From Deltaproteobacteria bacterium (GTDB lineage: Bacteria; Desulfobacterota; Binatia; Binatales; Binataceae), in the NCBI GenBank assembly GCA_019237115.1, contig JAFAHS010000249.1, positions 1-64,000 of the forward strand: a DNA stretch of 64,000 bases. The letters are read 5' to 3'. Position numbers and translations under genes: made by a program. Position 1 is the stretch's first letter. Each line of letters opens with the position of its first letter. Positions 17,111 through 27,153 of the stretch are shown here, one piece after another. The notes beneath the pieces were generated by a model. It was not told the DNA's origin. It made no database searches and saw only the letters and a list, made by a program, of their open reading frames with translations.

Positions 17111-19012
17111 CTAGCGAAACGCCGCGCGGTGGCGCATTCGAGCACGCCGCACCCGCACCATCTCGGGCGAAGGCAAGTGTCCGTACACCACCGTCCAGTC
17201 GCGCATCAGCCCCCGCCACAGCGGTCCCACAAACCCCCGCAATGCGAGCATCGCTCGTGCAGTAACCCTGCGTTCTTCCAGCGGCGTGGTCCACGCCGCG
17301 AAAATCGCGAGCATCGGCCCGACCGCCAGCATCGCCAGCGCAGCAAAGGGGCTCAGTCCGACGAATCTCGCCAGAACCGCCGCAATCGTCCATAGGACGA
17401 TCCATTCTGCAGATTGGGGCAGAACCTGGAGCATCTGCAGCACTCTCTGGTAGCGACCGAACACAGCGGCGCGGCCGACCCGGGGAAGGGCGTCGCATCG
17501 ATCAACACCCCACCGACCCCGCTTTGCGTCAAACCGGCCGTAGCTGCCCTGCCTGCTCAAGAAGGTCCGCAGCGTGTCGGGGCGCAAGCGCCACACGATC
17601 GCAGCCGGACTGTAGCCGAGCTTCGCACCGGTCCCTTCGATCTTGCGGCACAGGTCCATATCGGCATCGAAGGTCCGGTACTTCCGCTCGAATCCGCCCG
17701 CGCGTCGCAGGGCGCCCTTGGTGAACGCCAGGTTACTGCGCGCCATGGCATCGCCGAAACTGGTCAAAGAGAGCGAGGGGCGTGCCGCGGCCACACCGGT
17801 CGCGAACCTTGCCGTTTTGGGCGGGACGTACGCAGGCCCGCAGCAAGCATCCAACTGCCCTTGCTGCATGGCTCGCACCATGAAGGTCAGCCAATCCGAA
17901 TCGACCGCGCAGTCTGGCTCGACGAAGGCCACTATCTCTCCGCGCGCCGCCTTCAGGCCGGCGTTGCGCGCCGCACCCAGCCCCTGGCTCGACTGCCCGA
18001 TCACTCGAAACTGCGGAAACCGGGCTACTACTTCGGAAACGCAAGCGCTGCCACCGTCTGCTACGATGACCACCTCGAAGTTGGGATACCCAAGTCGGCT
18101 CAGCGCTTCGAGACACCGCGGCATCTCGCGCTCGCCTCCGCGCGCGCAGACCACCACCGACACGAGTGGGCAACTGGTTGGCTGCGGCGGTCCTGCGCAA
18201 TCGAGCGAGGCGAACGGCATCGTCTCCGCGGGACGCAGCATCCGGATTCCCAGCCAATCACGTGACGGCGGGGCCGGGACTAATGGCGCGACGACACCCG
18301 CGGCTCCCGCCCCAAACGCTTGCGCCACGGCTTCGTCTTGTCCGCTCGACGCCGTCGCGAACTCGATCACCACCGGACGTGGACCGGCCAGCCGGTGCAG
18401 GTTGTGAATCCAGGGGCCCAGCTCGCGCGCGTCCAGGTGCGCCGTGGAGCAGTAGAGGAAATCTTCCTCGGCCAGCGCTGGAGCGGGACTTCCCTCCCGA
18501 CGCGTGATTGCGACCAGCGCATTCGCTGCGTGCTGTTTGAGTACTGAAACCAGTGTGCAGAGCCGACGTCTAACCGTCTTCACCGCGATGACGCAGGGGC
18601 CTTCGTGTAAGGTGTCGGGCCGCAGGGGAAAATCGATCAAGTAACCCATCAGGCCCGGGTGGCTCCTGTACACGTTGCCGGCGTGCGCCACTCTCGACAC
18701 CAGCTCGGCGAAACGTGACGGGTCAACCAGGTCGCCCGACTCGATCGAAAGGTCGACCATTGCGACCATACCCGCCGCGGCCACCACGTCCAGAGCGGGT
18801 TGCGATTGTTCCTCCGTCAGTATCAGGCCGGTGGTATGCGCTGCCTTCAAATCTTCCAGGCGACGACGGAGCTTGAGCTTCTCGTTGAGATCGAGCGTGG
18901 TGCCGAAACCATCCAGCCGCGTTGCGGTCAGAAAAAACTTGCGCCCCGAACGCGCAAAAAATTTCGCGTGCGCCGCTACTGTGTGGGGGGCGATGGAGAG
19001 TGATCGCTGCAC
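17111..19012 (-). CDS. Glycosidase-like domain fused to family 2 glycosyltransferase
   Basis: 633 residues in two parts. Residues 1 to about 270 resemble the TIM barrel of glycoside hydrolase family 2-type proteins (GRKFFLTATRLDGFG near the start, later VVIEFATASSG), although clear catalytic acids were not identified. Residues 285-510 form a GT2 nucleotide-sugar transferase: CPLVSVVVCARGGE, VVIVADGGS, GLGAARNAGLKAARG, a divergent DxD region VEPDCAVDSDW and RRAGGFERKYRTFDADMDLCRK. The last 120 residues include two or three transmembrane helices and a basic tail. The start is a GTG at 19012 with GGAG eight bases upstream. It is probably a membrane enzyme of cell-surface polysaccharide assembly. 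Confidence 0.85.
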   Translation of the reverse strand: MQRSLSIAPHTVAAHAKFFARSGRKFFLTATRLDGFGTTLDLNEKLKLRRRLEDLKAAHTTGLILTEEQSQPALDVVAAAGMVAMVDLSIESGDLVDPSRFAELVSRVAHAGNVYRSHPGLMGYLIDFPLRPDTLHEGPCVIAVKTVRRRLCTLVSVLKQHAANALVAITRREGSPAPALAEEDFLYCSTAHLDARELGPWIHNLHRLAGPRPVVIEFATASSGQDEAVAQAFGAGAAGVVAPLVPAPPSRDWLGIRMLRPAETMPFASLDCAGPPQPTSCPLVSVVVCARGGEREMPRCLEALSRLGYPNFEVVIVADGGSACVSEVVARFPQFRVIGQSSQGLGAARNAGLKAARGEIVAFVEPDCAVDSDWLTFMVRAMQQGQLDACCGPAYVPPKTARFATGVAAARPSLSLTSFGDAMARSNLAFTKGALRRAGGFERKYRTFDADMDLCRKIEGTGAKLGYSPAAIVWRLRPDTLRTFLSRQGSYGRFDAKRGRWGVDRCDALPRVGRAAVFGRYQRVLQMLQVLPQSAEWIVLWTIAAVLARFVGLSPFAALAMLAVGPMLAIFAAWTTPLEERRVTARAMLALRGFVGPLWRGLMRDWTVVYGHLPSPEMVRVRRARMRHRAAFR

Positions 19013-19323
19013 GAGGAATCTCCATCGAACCAGCGAGCGAAAGCTGTGCCATCCAGAAAAGCCAGAGTTCTATTGCGCCGAGCGCTTAACCGCTCGGGGC
19101 GATTTTCCCATCTGGGTTCGAGTTTTACGTTTTGGGCGGCGAGCGGTTCGCAGGGTGCGAATTTGGGGAACTTCTGCCCGCAATGTGGTGCTGGAATGGT
19201 TAAATTGCGAATGTTATATGTCGGTCAAGCAACGGTTATATATGCGATTGGTTCAGAGCGCCCTTCCAGTTCGCCCGCTTCGGACTTCGCCCGTCGGCAC
19301 CTAAATCTGACCGCAGGATCGAT
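19013..19323. other. Divergent intergenic region upstream of the sensor kinase gene
   Basis: 311 bases between the start of the glycosyltransferase gene and the histidine kinase gene. No plausible gene. An AT-rich stretch at 19200-19245 has GTTATATG (19213) repeated as GTTATATATG (19235) with a 22-base period, about two helical turns, which could be a promoter or activator site. No clear sigma54 GG-N10-GC element was found. Confidence 0.4.
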
Positions 19324-21032
19324 ATGAAACTACAAAAATTTTGCGGATGCTTTGCCTCGTCGAACCCTCAACTCCTACGTACTCCGACCGATCCACTCAT
19401 CGAAGCAAGCCCCGCAGAACTCCAGGTCATCCGCGATCAGCTACGTCCGGTAGAAGAATTGCTCGGCAAACTGTTCGGACCGTTGGTATACGGCCGCACC
19501 GCGAAAAGCATGGAGATTCGGGCGGCGGCAGCCGACGTGATCTGCGAGCACTTTGACGGAATTATCAACGAGTGGGCGGAATCGGTCGGCACTATCTTCT
19601 TGTGGGACCACGTAGACCCCGAGAAAGATGCGCACAAAATAGACGGCCTGCGCAACGCGCTGATTCGCTTTGCCTCCCATCTTCGCGATCCCGACTGTCT
19701 GGACACTTACGTCTACCTGCGCCGCCACTGCCAGGAGGGAATGCTGGCGCGTGCCAAACCCTCCCAGTTCAACGCCATCCATATCGCGCTCAAGCAGATC
19801 ATCATCAATCACATTGCCACCGCGCTTAGCGCTGCCATGCAGCCGCGGGTGCGCGATGCGGTGGTAGCCGCGATCGATGAGCGGCGCCTGATGGTGTCGC
19901 AGTTTTATATCGAGTCGCGCGAACATCTGCTGCGCGCCTCCGAGGAGAAGTACCGCAACTCTTTCGACCACGCGCCCGACCCGATGTATGAGATCGAGCC
20001 GGGAACGTGGAAGGTCCTGGCTGCCAATTCCGCCGCCCAGCGAGTGCACCTGCTGACGCCCGGCGAAGAGCACCTGGTGATGGTGGGGCGGCCGATGACC
20101 GACTTCGTTCCGGCCGAGATGCGCGAGGAGCTCCGCAAGGTGCTGCAGCGGGTGGTCGAACAGGGCTACGAGCACCACAACGACGTGCCGATAGGTCCCT
20201 TCTTCTATGACGTGAACATCGCCCTCATTCCTTACGGCGACAAGCAGTTTATCCAGATGATCATGCACGACGTCACGGAGCGGCGTGAGATGCTCGACTC
20301 CCTGCTCAAGAGCGAGCGGCTGGCGGCGGCGGGCACTTTCGCCGCCGGCGTCGCCCATGAAGTGAACAACCCGCTCGCCTCCATTTCCTCGCTGGTACAG
20401 TCCCTGCTGCCGGGCGAAGACGACGCGCAGCGCCGCACCACCCTGCACACCATCCTCGCGCAAATCACGCGCATCTCCGGCACCCTCAAGGACCTGGTAA
20501 ATTTCGCGCGTCCGGCCACCGGTCACCAGAAACTGATCGACATGAATCAACTGGTTTCCGACACCTTGCGGGTGATCAATTACGACAAGCGCTTTCGGGG
20601 CATGGCACTGGACCCCGTGCTGGCTCCCGATCTGCGCCCGGCGTTTGCCGACGAAAACGAAATTCAACAGGTGCTGCTCAACCTGCTGTACAACGCCGCC
20701 GATGCGACCCAGGGTGAAGGCAGCATGATTCGGGTGATCACCGAGAACAAGGCGGGCCGCCTGGGCGGCGACCATCCGCTCATCGTGATTCGGGTGCTCG
20801 ACAACGGCATCGGCATTCCACGCGAGCATCTGGAGCGGGTGTTCGATCCATTTTTCACCACCAAGCCCGCGGGGTCCGGCGTCGGCCTCGGCCTGTCGCT
20901 GTGCCAGCGGATTATACTCTCCAACAAGGGCACCATCCGGGTCGACAGCGAACTCGGCAAAGGCACGCAGGTTACCATCCTGCTGCCCGCGCATGAGCTG
21001 GTGACCTCCGATGCGCATGCCGCGGCGCGCTG

Positions 21033-21033
<1 letters not shown>
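19324..21033 (+). CDS. PAS-domain sensor histidine kinase (NtrB-like)
   Basis: 569-residue cytoplasmic kinase without transmembrane helices. Residues 25-200 form a helical N-terminal domain of RsbRD/globin-sensor type. A PAS domain follows at about 205-325 (YRNSFDHAPDPMYEIEPG), then HisKA with GVAHEVNNPL, phospho-acceptor His about 345, and a HATPase domain with NLLYNAADAT (N box), DNGIGIP (G1), FFTTKP (F) and GVGLGLSL (G2), all intact. Its TGA overlaps the ATG of the NtrC-type regulator (TGATG), so the two form a two-component pair. The signal is unknown. Confidence 0.93.
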
Positions 21034-22478
<1,445 letters not shown>

Positions 22479-22547
22479 TGGCCCGTAGCAATGTCGGAAT
22501 TGGACGGATAAACTGGTTAGCGGCGGGTCGAACCGCCGGAGACGAAT

Positions 22548-22754
22548 ATGGATCTATTCGCCCCATCGCATCTGCTGATCATCCTGCTGATCATCCTGGT
22601 GATTTTCGGTCCCAGCAAGCTCGGCGATATCGGCGGCGCGCTCGGTAAAGGCATCAAGGATTTCAAGCGCGCGATGAACGAGCCCGACGAGGCCAGCAAG
22701 CCCGCGGCGGCCAAAGCCGAAGAACCCAAGCCCAGCGACGTCAAGCCCAGCTAG
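22548..22754 (+). CDS. tatA: Sec-independent protein translocase subunit TatA/TatE
   Basis: 68-residue Tat pore subunit. One short transmembrane helix (about 8-20) ends in the hinge FGPSKL with the family Phe-Gly. An amphipathic helix IGGALGKGIKDFKRAM follows, then a charged Lys/Glu/Pro tail. It would move folded proteins such as ActB, whose Tat signal is visible in this window. It lies 70 nt after the regulator gene and may be transcribed with it. No tatB or tatC is nearby. Confidence 0.95.
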   Translation: MDLFAPSHLLIILLIILVIFGPSKLGDIGGALGKGIKDFKRAMNEPDEASKPAAAKAEEPKPSDVKPS

Positions 22755-22770
22755 GGCGCAGAGCCGATCG

Positions 22771-22785
22771 CCGGGGCTTCCCCGG
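22771..22785. terminator. Short GC hairpin after tatA
   Basis: CCGGGG, loop CTT, CCCCGG forms a perfect 6-bp stem 17 bases after the tatA stop. A weak CTTTTCC follows only later, near 22800, so termination is plausible but unproven. It lies between convergent tatA and lexA. Confidence 0.35.
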
Positions 22786-22952
22786 ACGATCCGGGCCGGA
22801 CTTTTCCGAATCTGCCTGAGCCCGAGAACTCCCGAAGAATTCAGTTAGCCCCAAGACCGGCCAGGGCCGGGTCGCGCTACGATTCAGGGCCCCGCCGGGT
22901 GGCGTGGCTCCAAGACCAGGCCTGAGTGGGGTTGGCGAAGGACTTGTGCTGG

Positions 22953-23561
22953 CTACCGGTAGTGGCGCATCAGGCCGACCACGACTCCGCGAATCATCAA
23001 GTCCTTCGGATCGACGAAGATCGGTTGCATCGAAGCGTTGGCGGGCTGCAGTCGCACTTTTCCATCCGCTTCACGATAGAACTTTTTCACAGTGGCCTCG
23101 TTCCCGCCGACCAGCGCGATGACGGTTTCCCCGTTGTCCGCGAATTCGCGGGACTCCACGATGATGTAGTCGCCATCGCGAATGCCGTCATCGATCATCG
23201 ACTCGCCCTTGACCCGCAGGCAGAAGGTCTCGTCGTGCCGGATAAACTCTTCCGGCACGCTGATACTTTCGTTGGTTTCGATTGCTTCGATTGGAACGCC
23301 GGCGGCGACCGTACCCTGAAGCTTGATAGCGTGAGCACCCGCACCCTTGGCCCCCGGCACTTCCAGCGCGCGACTGTGATTGTGCTCGCGACGGATGGCA
23401 CCCTTCTGTTCCAGGTTCCGAAGGTGCTTGTGCACGGTAGCCAGCGAGGAAAGCCCGAAGTGTTGGCCGATCTCCGCCAAGGTCGGAGCATAACCGTGCT
23501 CACTGATATACTGTTCCAGATAGTCCACCATCTGCTTCTGGCGCTTGGTAAGTGTTGCCAT
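22953..23561 (-). CDS. lexA: LexA repressor (SOS regulator)
   Basis: 202-residue SOS repressor. The N-terminal winged helix (TKRQKQMVDYLEQYI, then LAEIGQHFGLSSLATVHKHL as recognition region) is followed by the self-cleavage site A87-G88 and the Ser-Lys dyad S121 (KGESMIDDGI) and K159 (EATVKKFY). All autoproteolysis elements are intact. The recognition helix resembles the typical LexA pattern. Upstream, at 37-52 bases before the ATG, lies a TTCGC-N6-TTCGC repeat shared with imuA, a likely autoregulatory operator. Confidence 0.97.
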   Translation of the reverse strand: MATLTKRQKQMVDYLEQYISEHGYAPTLAEIGQHFGLSSLATVHKHLRNLEQKGAIRREHNHSRALEVPGAKGAGAHAIKLQGTVAAGVPIEAIETNESISVPEEFIRHDETFCLRVKGESMIDDGIRDGDYIIVESREFADNGETVIALVGGNEATVKKFYREADGKVRLQPANASMQPIFVDPKDLMIRGVVVGLMRHYR

Positions 23562-23597
23562 TGATGGTCCTCCCCCTCACCGGCTAGATGCATGATG

Positions 23598-23613
23598 GCG
23601 AAAATTCGGCGAA
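23598..23613 (-). promoter_or_regulatory. Candidate LexA operator upstream of lexA
   Basis: On the lexA coding strand TTCGC CGAATT TTCGC is a direct repeat with an 11-base period. The same pattern, also preceded by C, occurs before imuA at 47203-47218; the shared form is CTTCGC-N5-TTTCGC. Alphaproteobacterial LexA sites are direct repeats with the same 11-base period but a different word (GTTC-N7-GTTC). The sequence is seen; the binding by LexA is inference. Confidence 0.55.
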
Positions 23614-23747
23614 GCTGCAAGACCAGTCGGCTCTTGGTTTCATGTCGACAACGCGACCGATAACTTGGAAGGGAGTTCTCCCATGAAGCCCCCATGTTGG
23701 TTGTTTCGAGCGGACCTCTTAGTGGGTCGGAACGTCTGACACCACCG

Positions 23748-24122
23748 ATGGCTAAGCTCAGAGTAATCTTCGAAAATGGCGACCCCGAGCGGGTAATCGA
23801 ATTCGACCCCGCCAAAGCGCCCTTCCATCACGACGGCCTACCCGGATCGATCCTCGATATCCTGCTCGGACACAAGATCCATCTGGAGCACGCCTGTGGA
23901 GGCAATTGCGCATGCACCACCTGCCACGTGATCGTGAAGCAGGGTGGCAAGCAGCTCAGCGAAGCGACCGAACAAGAAGAGGACATGCTGGACAAAGCGC
24001 CGGGGCTGACCCCAACCTCACGCCTCGGATGCCAGTCAGTCGTCGAGGACCCGAACGCCGAAATCACCGTCGTCATCCCGCGGTACACCATAAACCTGAC
24101 CAGCGAAGCGGCGGAGGAATGA
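23748..24122 (+). CDS. fdx: Isc-type [2Fe-2S] ferredoxin
   Basis: 124-residue adrenodoxin/Isc-type ferredoxin. Cluster ligands are C50, C56 and C59 in EHACGGNCACTTCH, with the fourth Cys in SRLGCQSVV. The C-terminus has the family segment VVIPRYTINL. The ATG at 23748 gives the standard N-terminus; an upstream in-frame ATG at 23694 adds 18 residues the family lacks. No other isc genes are close, and the next gene is a ferredoxin reductase-like flavoprotein, so this ferredoxin may serve a redox enzyme elsewhere as well as Fe-S assembly. Confidence 0.94.
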   Translation: MAKLRVIFENGDPERVIEFDPAKAPFHHDGLPGSILDILLGHKIHLEHACGGNCACTTCHVIVKQGGKQLSEATEQEEDMLDKAPGLTPTSRLGCQSVVEDPNAEITVVIPRYTINLTSEAAEE

Positions 24123-24218
24123 GATGGGTCACGGTCACGGGAGGTCAGCACCAGCGAATCTCTGGCCCGCTCGGTGGCGTGGTACCCTGGGGATCTACGT
24201 GACCGAGGTTTCACCGGC

Positions 24219-24947
24219 ATGAGCCCATCCGACAGCCACACCAGCTCCCGTCCAACCCGCACCGCGCGGGTCGAGCGCATATTCGATCATACCTCGGACA
24301 CGCGCTCGCTCTTCCTTGCACCCGTCGATGGCAGCAGACTCCGATACCTGCCCGGACAGTTCATCTCGATTGCAATCACGCTTCCCGACGAGACCCGGAC
24401 CCGTCCCTACACGATCGCGTCGCCGCCCACCGGGGGCACACCATTCGAAATCTGTTTCAACCGGGTTGCGGGGGGACGGGGTGCTGACTGGCTCTTCGAT
24501 CGCCAGCTCGGACACAGCGTCGAATTCACCGGGCCATACGGCGCCTTCACGATGGAGTCGGTGCCAGCGGTGGAAACCATCTTCCTGGCCGACGCAACCG
24601 CCATCGCGCCGATCCGGGCGATGATTCAGCACGCCGCAGAGTCGACCGCCCCTCCGCTGATGACGCTGCTGTATGCGGCGCGATCTCCGGAGCACATCCT
24701 CTACCGTGCGGAATTCGAGTCGCTCGCAGCCCGCGCGCGCGGTTTTCATTTTGAACCATTGATTCTTCCCCAATCGGAACTATATGAGGGTCTGCGCACC
24801 GAAACCGAGCGCCGATGGGTCCGGGGCGACGGGAACCGCTCCCGCCACTTCTACATTTGCGGCATAGGTAAGGGGGTTATCGCCCTGCGCGATCTCTTGA
24901 GAGGAGCAGGCTACGAACGTCGCGCGGTGCACTACGAGCAGTGGTAA
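24219..24947 (+). CDS. FAD/NAD(P)-binding ferredoxin reductase-like oxidoreductase
   Basis: 242-residue member of the ferredoxin-NADP reductase superfamily. The flavin-binding motif TRPYTIAS and the second segment of the FAD domain (GGRGADWLFD) are clear. The NAD(P) domain has ADATAIAPIRAM, where the usual Gly-rich GxGxxP start is altered, and YICGIGKGV near the C-terminus. It has no fused iron-sulfur domain, so the ferredoxin 96 nt upstream is the natural partner. The ATG at 24219 has GAGG eleven bases before it. Function as reductase for this ferredoxin is inference from adjacency. Confidence 0.85.
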   Translation: MSPSDSHTSSRPTRTARVERIFDHTSDTRSLFLAPVDGSRLRYLPGQFISIAITLPDETRTRPYTIASPPTGGTPFEICFNRVAGGRGADWLFDRQLGHSVEFTGPYGAFTMESVPAVETIFLADATAIAPIRAMIQHAAESTAPPLMTLLYAARSPEHILYRAEFESLAARARGFHFEPLILPQSELYEGLRTETERRWVRGDGNRSRHFYICGIGKGVIALRDLLRGAGYERRAVHYEQW

Positions 24948-25028
24948 GAGGAAACCCGCAATCCGCTGATGCCAGGGGAAACCAACTCTCTCAGTTGCAG
25001 AGCATCCGCATTCTGCCGATTCCGGTTG

Positions 25029-25961
25029 CTATTGGCTGAACACCTTGCGCAACGCCAGCGCTGCCTCGTCTACCGCTCTTTTGCCCTGGTCGAGCACACC
25101 GGGCATCGTGAAGAATCCGTGGATCATGCCGTCGTAGCGGGTGACGCTGACCGGAACCCCTGCGGCGCGCAGCTTCTCTCCGTAGGCCTCGCCTTCATCT
25201 CGCAAGGGATCGAACTCGGCCGTGATGATGAGCGCGGGCGGCAGCCCCTTATGGCTCTTCGCTAACGCGGGCGAGGCGAGCGGGTCGGTCCGGTCGGCAT
25301 CGTCGCGCAGATAACTTCCCCACAAATGCTTCACCGCCTTATCGGTCAGGAAGTAATCGGTGAAGGTCTTGTGCGAGTTGGTATTTAGCGCACCATCCGT
25401 AGCCGGATAGATGAGCAGCTGGAACTTGATCGCCGGCCTCCTGCGGTCGCGTGCCAGCAGCGATACCACCGCCGCGAGGTTGCCGCCGGCGCTGTCGCCC
25501 CCGACCGCGATTCGCCCGGGATCCGCGCCGAATTCCCGCGCATGCTCGGCCGCCCACGCGGTAGCCTGATAGCAATCCTCGACCGCGGCCGGAAACTTGT
25601 TTTCGGGCGCGAGCCGGTAATCGACTGCGAGTGTCACACACCCCGCACGATTGGTAAGCGAACGGCAGGCGTTGTCGTGGGTGTCGAGGTCGCCGATCAC
25701 CCATCCGCCGCCGTGATAGAACACCAGCAACGGAAAAGGTCCGGCGCCCGCGGGGCTATAAATTCGAATCGGAATCTGCCCGGCGGGACCCGGAATCTTG
25801 CGGTCCTCGACTCTTGCAACCTCCTCGGTGTCGCCGGCCAGCATCTTGAAGGTGGCCGAGGTAAGCCGCCGCGCAGCTTCGGGCGGCAGCTCTTCGATCT
25901 TGGGTCCAGGCGCGAGCGCCATCTGTTTGATCAGGGCAGCGGCCTGCGGATCGAGCGGCAT
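25029..25961 (-). CDS. Alpha/beta-hydrolase, hormone-sensitive-lipase family esterase
   Basis: 310 residues of the HSL (family IV) carboxylesterase type. The oxyanion motif HGGGW (83-87) precedes the nucleophile S157 in GGDSAGG; the acid Asp is in EFDPLRDE (about 255) and the catalytic His in GMIHGFF (about 285). All key residues are present. The start at 25961 gives the usual N-terminus MPLDPQAAALI; the upstream extension to 26057 lacks similarity. Probably hydrolyses short-chain esters; no signal peptide. It is 126 nt downstream of the ThuA-like gene on the same strand. Confidence 0.92.
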   Translation of the reverse strand: MPLDPQAAALIKQMALAPGPKIEELPPEAARRLTSATFKMLAGDTEEVARVEDRKIPGPAGQIPIRIYSPAGAGPFPLLVFYHGGGWVIGDLDTHDNACRSLTNRAGCVTLAVDYRLAPENKFPAAVEDCYQATAWAAEHAREFGADPGRIAVGGDSAGGNLAAVVSLLARDRRRPAIKFQLLIYPATDGALNTNSHKTFTDYFLTDKAVKHLWGSYLRDDADRTDPLASPALAKSHKGLPPALIITAEFDPLRDEGEAYGEKLRAAGVPVSVTRYDGMIHGFFTMPGVLDQGKRAVDEAALALRKVFSQ

Positions 25962-26087
25962 AGACGACACCTCCGACGAGTTCAGCTTTGCAAATTCCGG
26001 CGGTGACTTTCCACCGCGCAAGACGAATTTGCAGACTACCGCGATTTCGCAGAGCATTCACGGAACGACGCTCTGGAATCCGCGCTA

Positions 26088-26912
26088 TTACGATGGCGCC
26101 GTGCCCCAGTCCATCGCGTTGCGCAGCAGGCGGTCGAACTGCGGGAGCTCCCAGGAGCCGCGGAAGGTCAGCGGGGTCTTGCCGGTAGGTTCCACGCTCG
26201 TGTCGACAAAAGGTTGCACACTGTTGGTCGGGTTGTGACAGTGGCCAAGCGCGATGTAGGTTACCGCGCCCGTTCCTACCGGGCGGGAATAGCCAAGCAC
26301 CCGGGTCTTGCCATCGGGGAGGACCGAGGTGTCCCCGTCGTACACGAAACCAAAGCCGGGCGGCGACGGATCGTGCTGGAGTTCCGTGGTCAACAGGTTC
26401 TTGGTGTCCTCGGCATGCTGGAGTTCGATCAGGTAGAGCTCGTCGCAGGTTTCGAATGATTGTGGCAGCCCGCTGGTGATGGGATCGGAGGGGTCGGCGA
26501 TATGGACGTGGAATTTTCTTAGGGGAGGATGGTTCAGAAAAAAGCTGCCCAAGGTATCGTGGTAGGCACCTTTGACCATCTTGCGGCGCTGCTCTTCGAC
26601 TCGGGCGGCCTTGCCGCCGCTGGTACCGTGAAGCGCAAGCCAGCGCCCGCCAGCCTCAAGCCAGCCGCGCAGCTGCCCGTTCTGCTCATCGTCGGGATAC
26701 GGGCCCGCGACGTAAGTGACGAGTAGGCGCGTTTCCGGGAGCCAACGCGCCAGATCGCTGTAGTCGTTGCTTACGGTCGTGTAAATCGCCGGGTTCTGCT
26801 CCAGGATGCCGAGCAATCGCAGTCGGGCATAGTTCATGTCGTGCCCCGCCGCGGTGCCCGGAGGAAATCCGCCCACGATCAGATGGACTCGCGTGTTTTG
26901 CGGTCTAGGCAT
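26088..26912 (-). CDS. ThuA-like domain protein
   Basis: 274 residues of the ThuA/DUF1037 glutamine-amidotransferase-like fold, found in trehalose utilisation and many uncharacterised sugar loci. Visible are VHLIVGGFPPG at the N-terminus, a central WLEAGGRWLALHGTSGG (nucleophile-elbow-like position without a Cys), a conserved HDTLGSFFLNHPPLRKFHV and VTYIALGHCHNP near the end. The ATG at 26912 is preferred over 26945. Its enzymatic role is unknown; it precedes the esterase and may act in the same process. Confidence 0.8.
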   Translation of the reverse strand: MPRPQNTRVHLIVGGFPPGTAAGHDMNYARLRLLGILEQNPAIYTTVSNDYSDLARWLPETRLLVTYVAGPYPDDEQNGQLRGWLEAGGRWLALHGTSGGKAARVEEQRRKMVKGAYHDTLGSFFLNHPPLRKFHVHIADPSDPITSGLPQSFETCDELYLIELQHAEDTKNLLTTELQHDPSPPGFGFVYDGDTSVLPDGKTRVLGYSRPVGTGAVTYIALGHCHNPTNSVQPFVDTSVEPTGKTPLTFRGSWELPQFDRLLRNAMDWGTAPS

Positions 26913-27153
26913 GCTCGCTTCCTCGCTGATTCGACTATTGCGCATCCGGAAGCGAAGAGATACCGGGCCGGGGCCGGCAATTCCTCACCCGCCGCGCAGA
27001 ACCCGGGCGCGGACTGCCGCCCGCGCGGAAGTGAACTACGCTGCGAAATTTCTCGACGTTTCTGTGCACGCTTCAAGTCTCGGTGAGAGCTCCTTCGAGG
27101 TTCTGCCTTCTTAAGCGTGGCAGGAAATTCCGGCACCACCGCCTCAGGTCGGG

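Noticed and set aside
22548..22754. sigma54 promoter before tatA, given the neighbouring NtrC-type activator
   Set aside because: No GG-N10-GC element was found in the gap between 22479 and 22547.
23618..23636. CAAGA-N9-TCTTG inverted repeat upstream of lexA
   Set aside because: It looked like an operator, but no counterpart was found before imuA, unlike the TTCGC repeat.
24124..24222. 32-codon frame between the ferredoxin and reductase genes, ending in an ATGA overlap
   Set aside because: Too short and without a ribosome site or similarity; the overlap with the reductase ATG may be chance.
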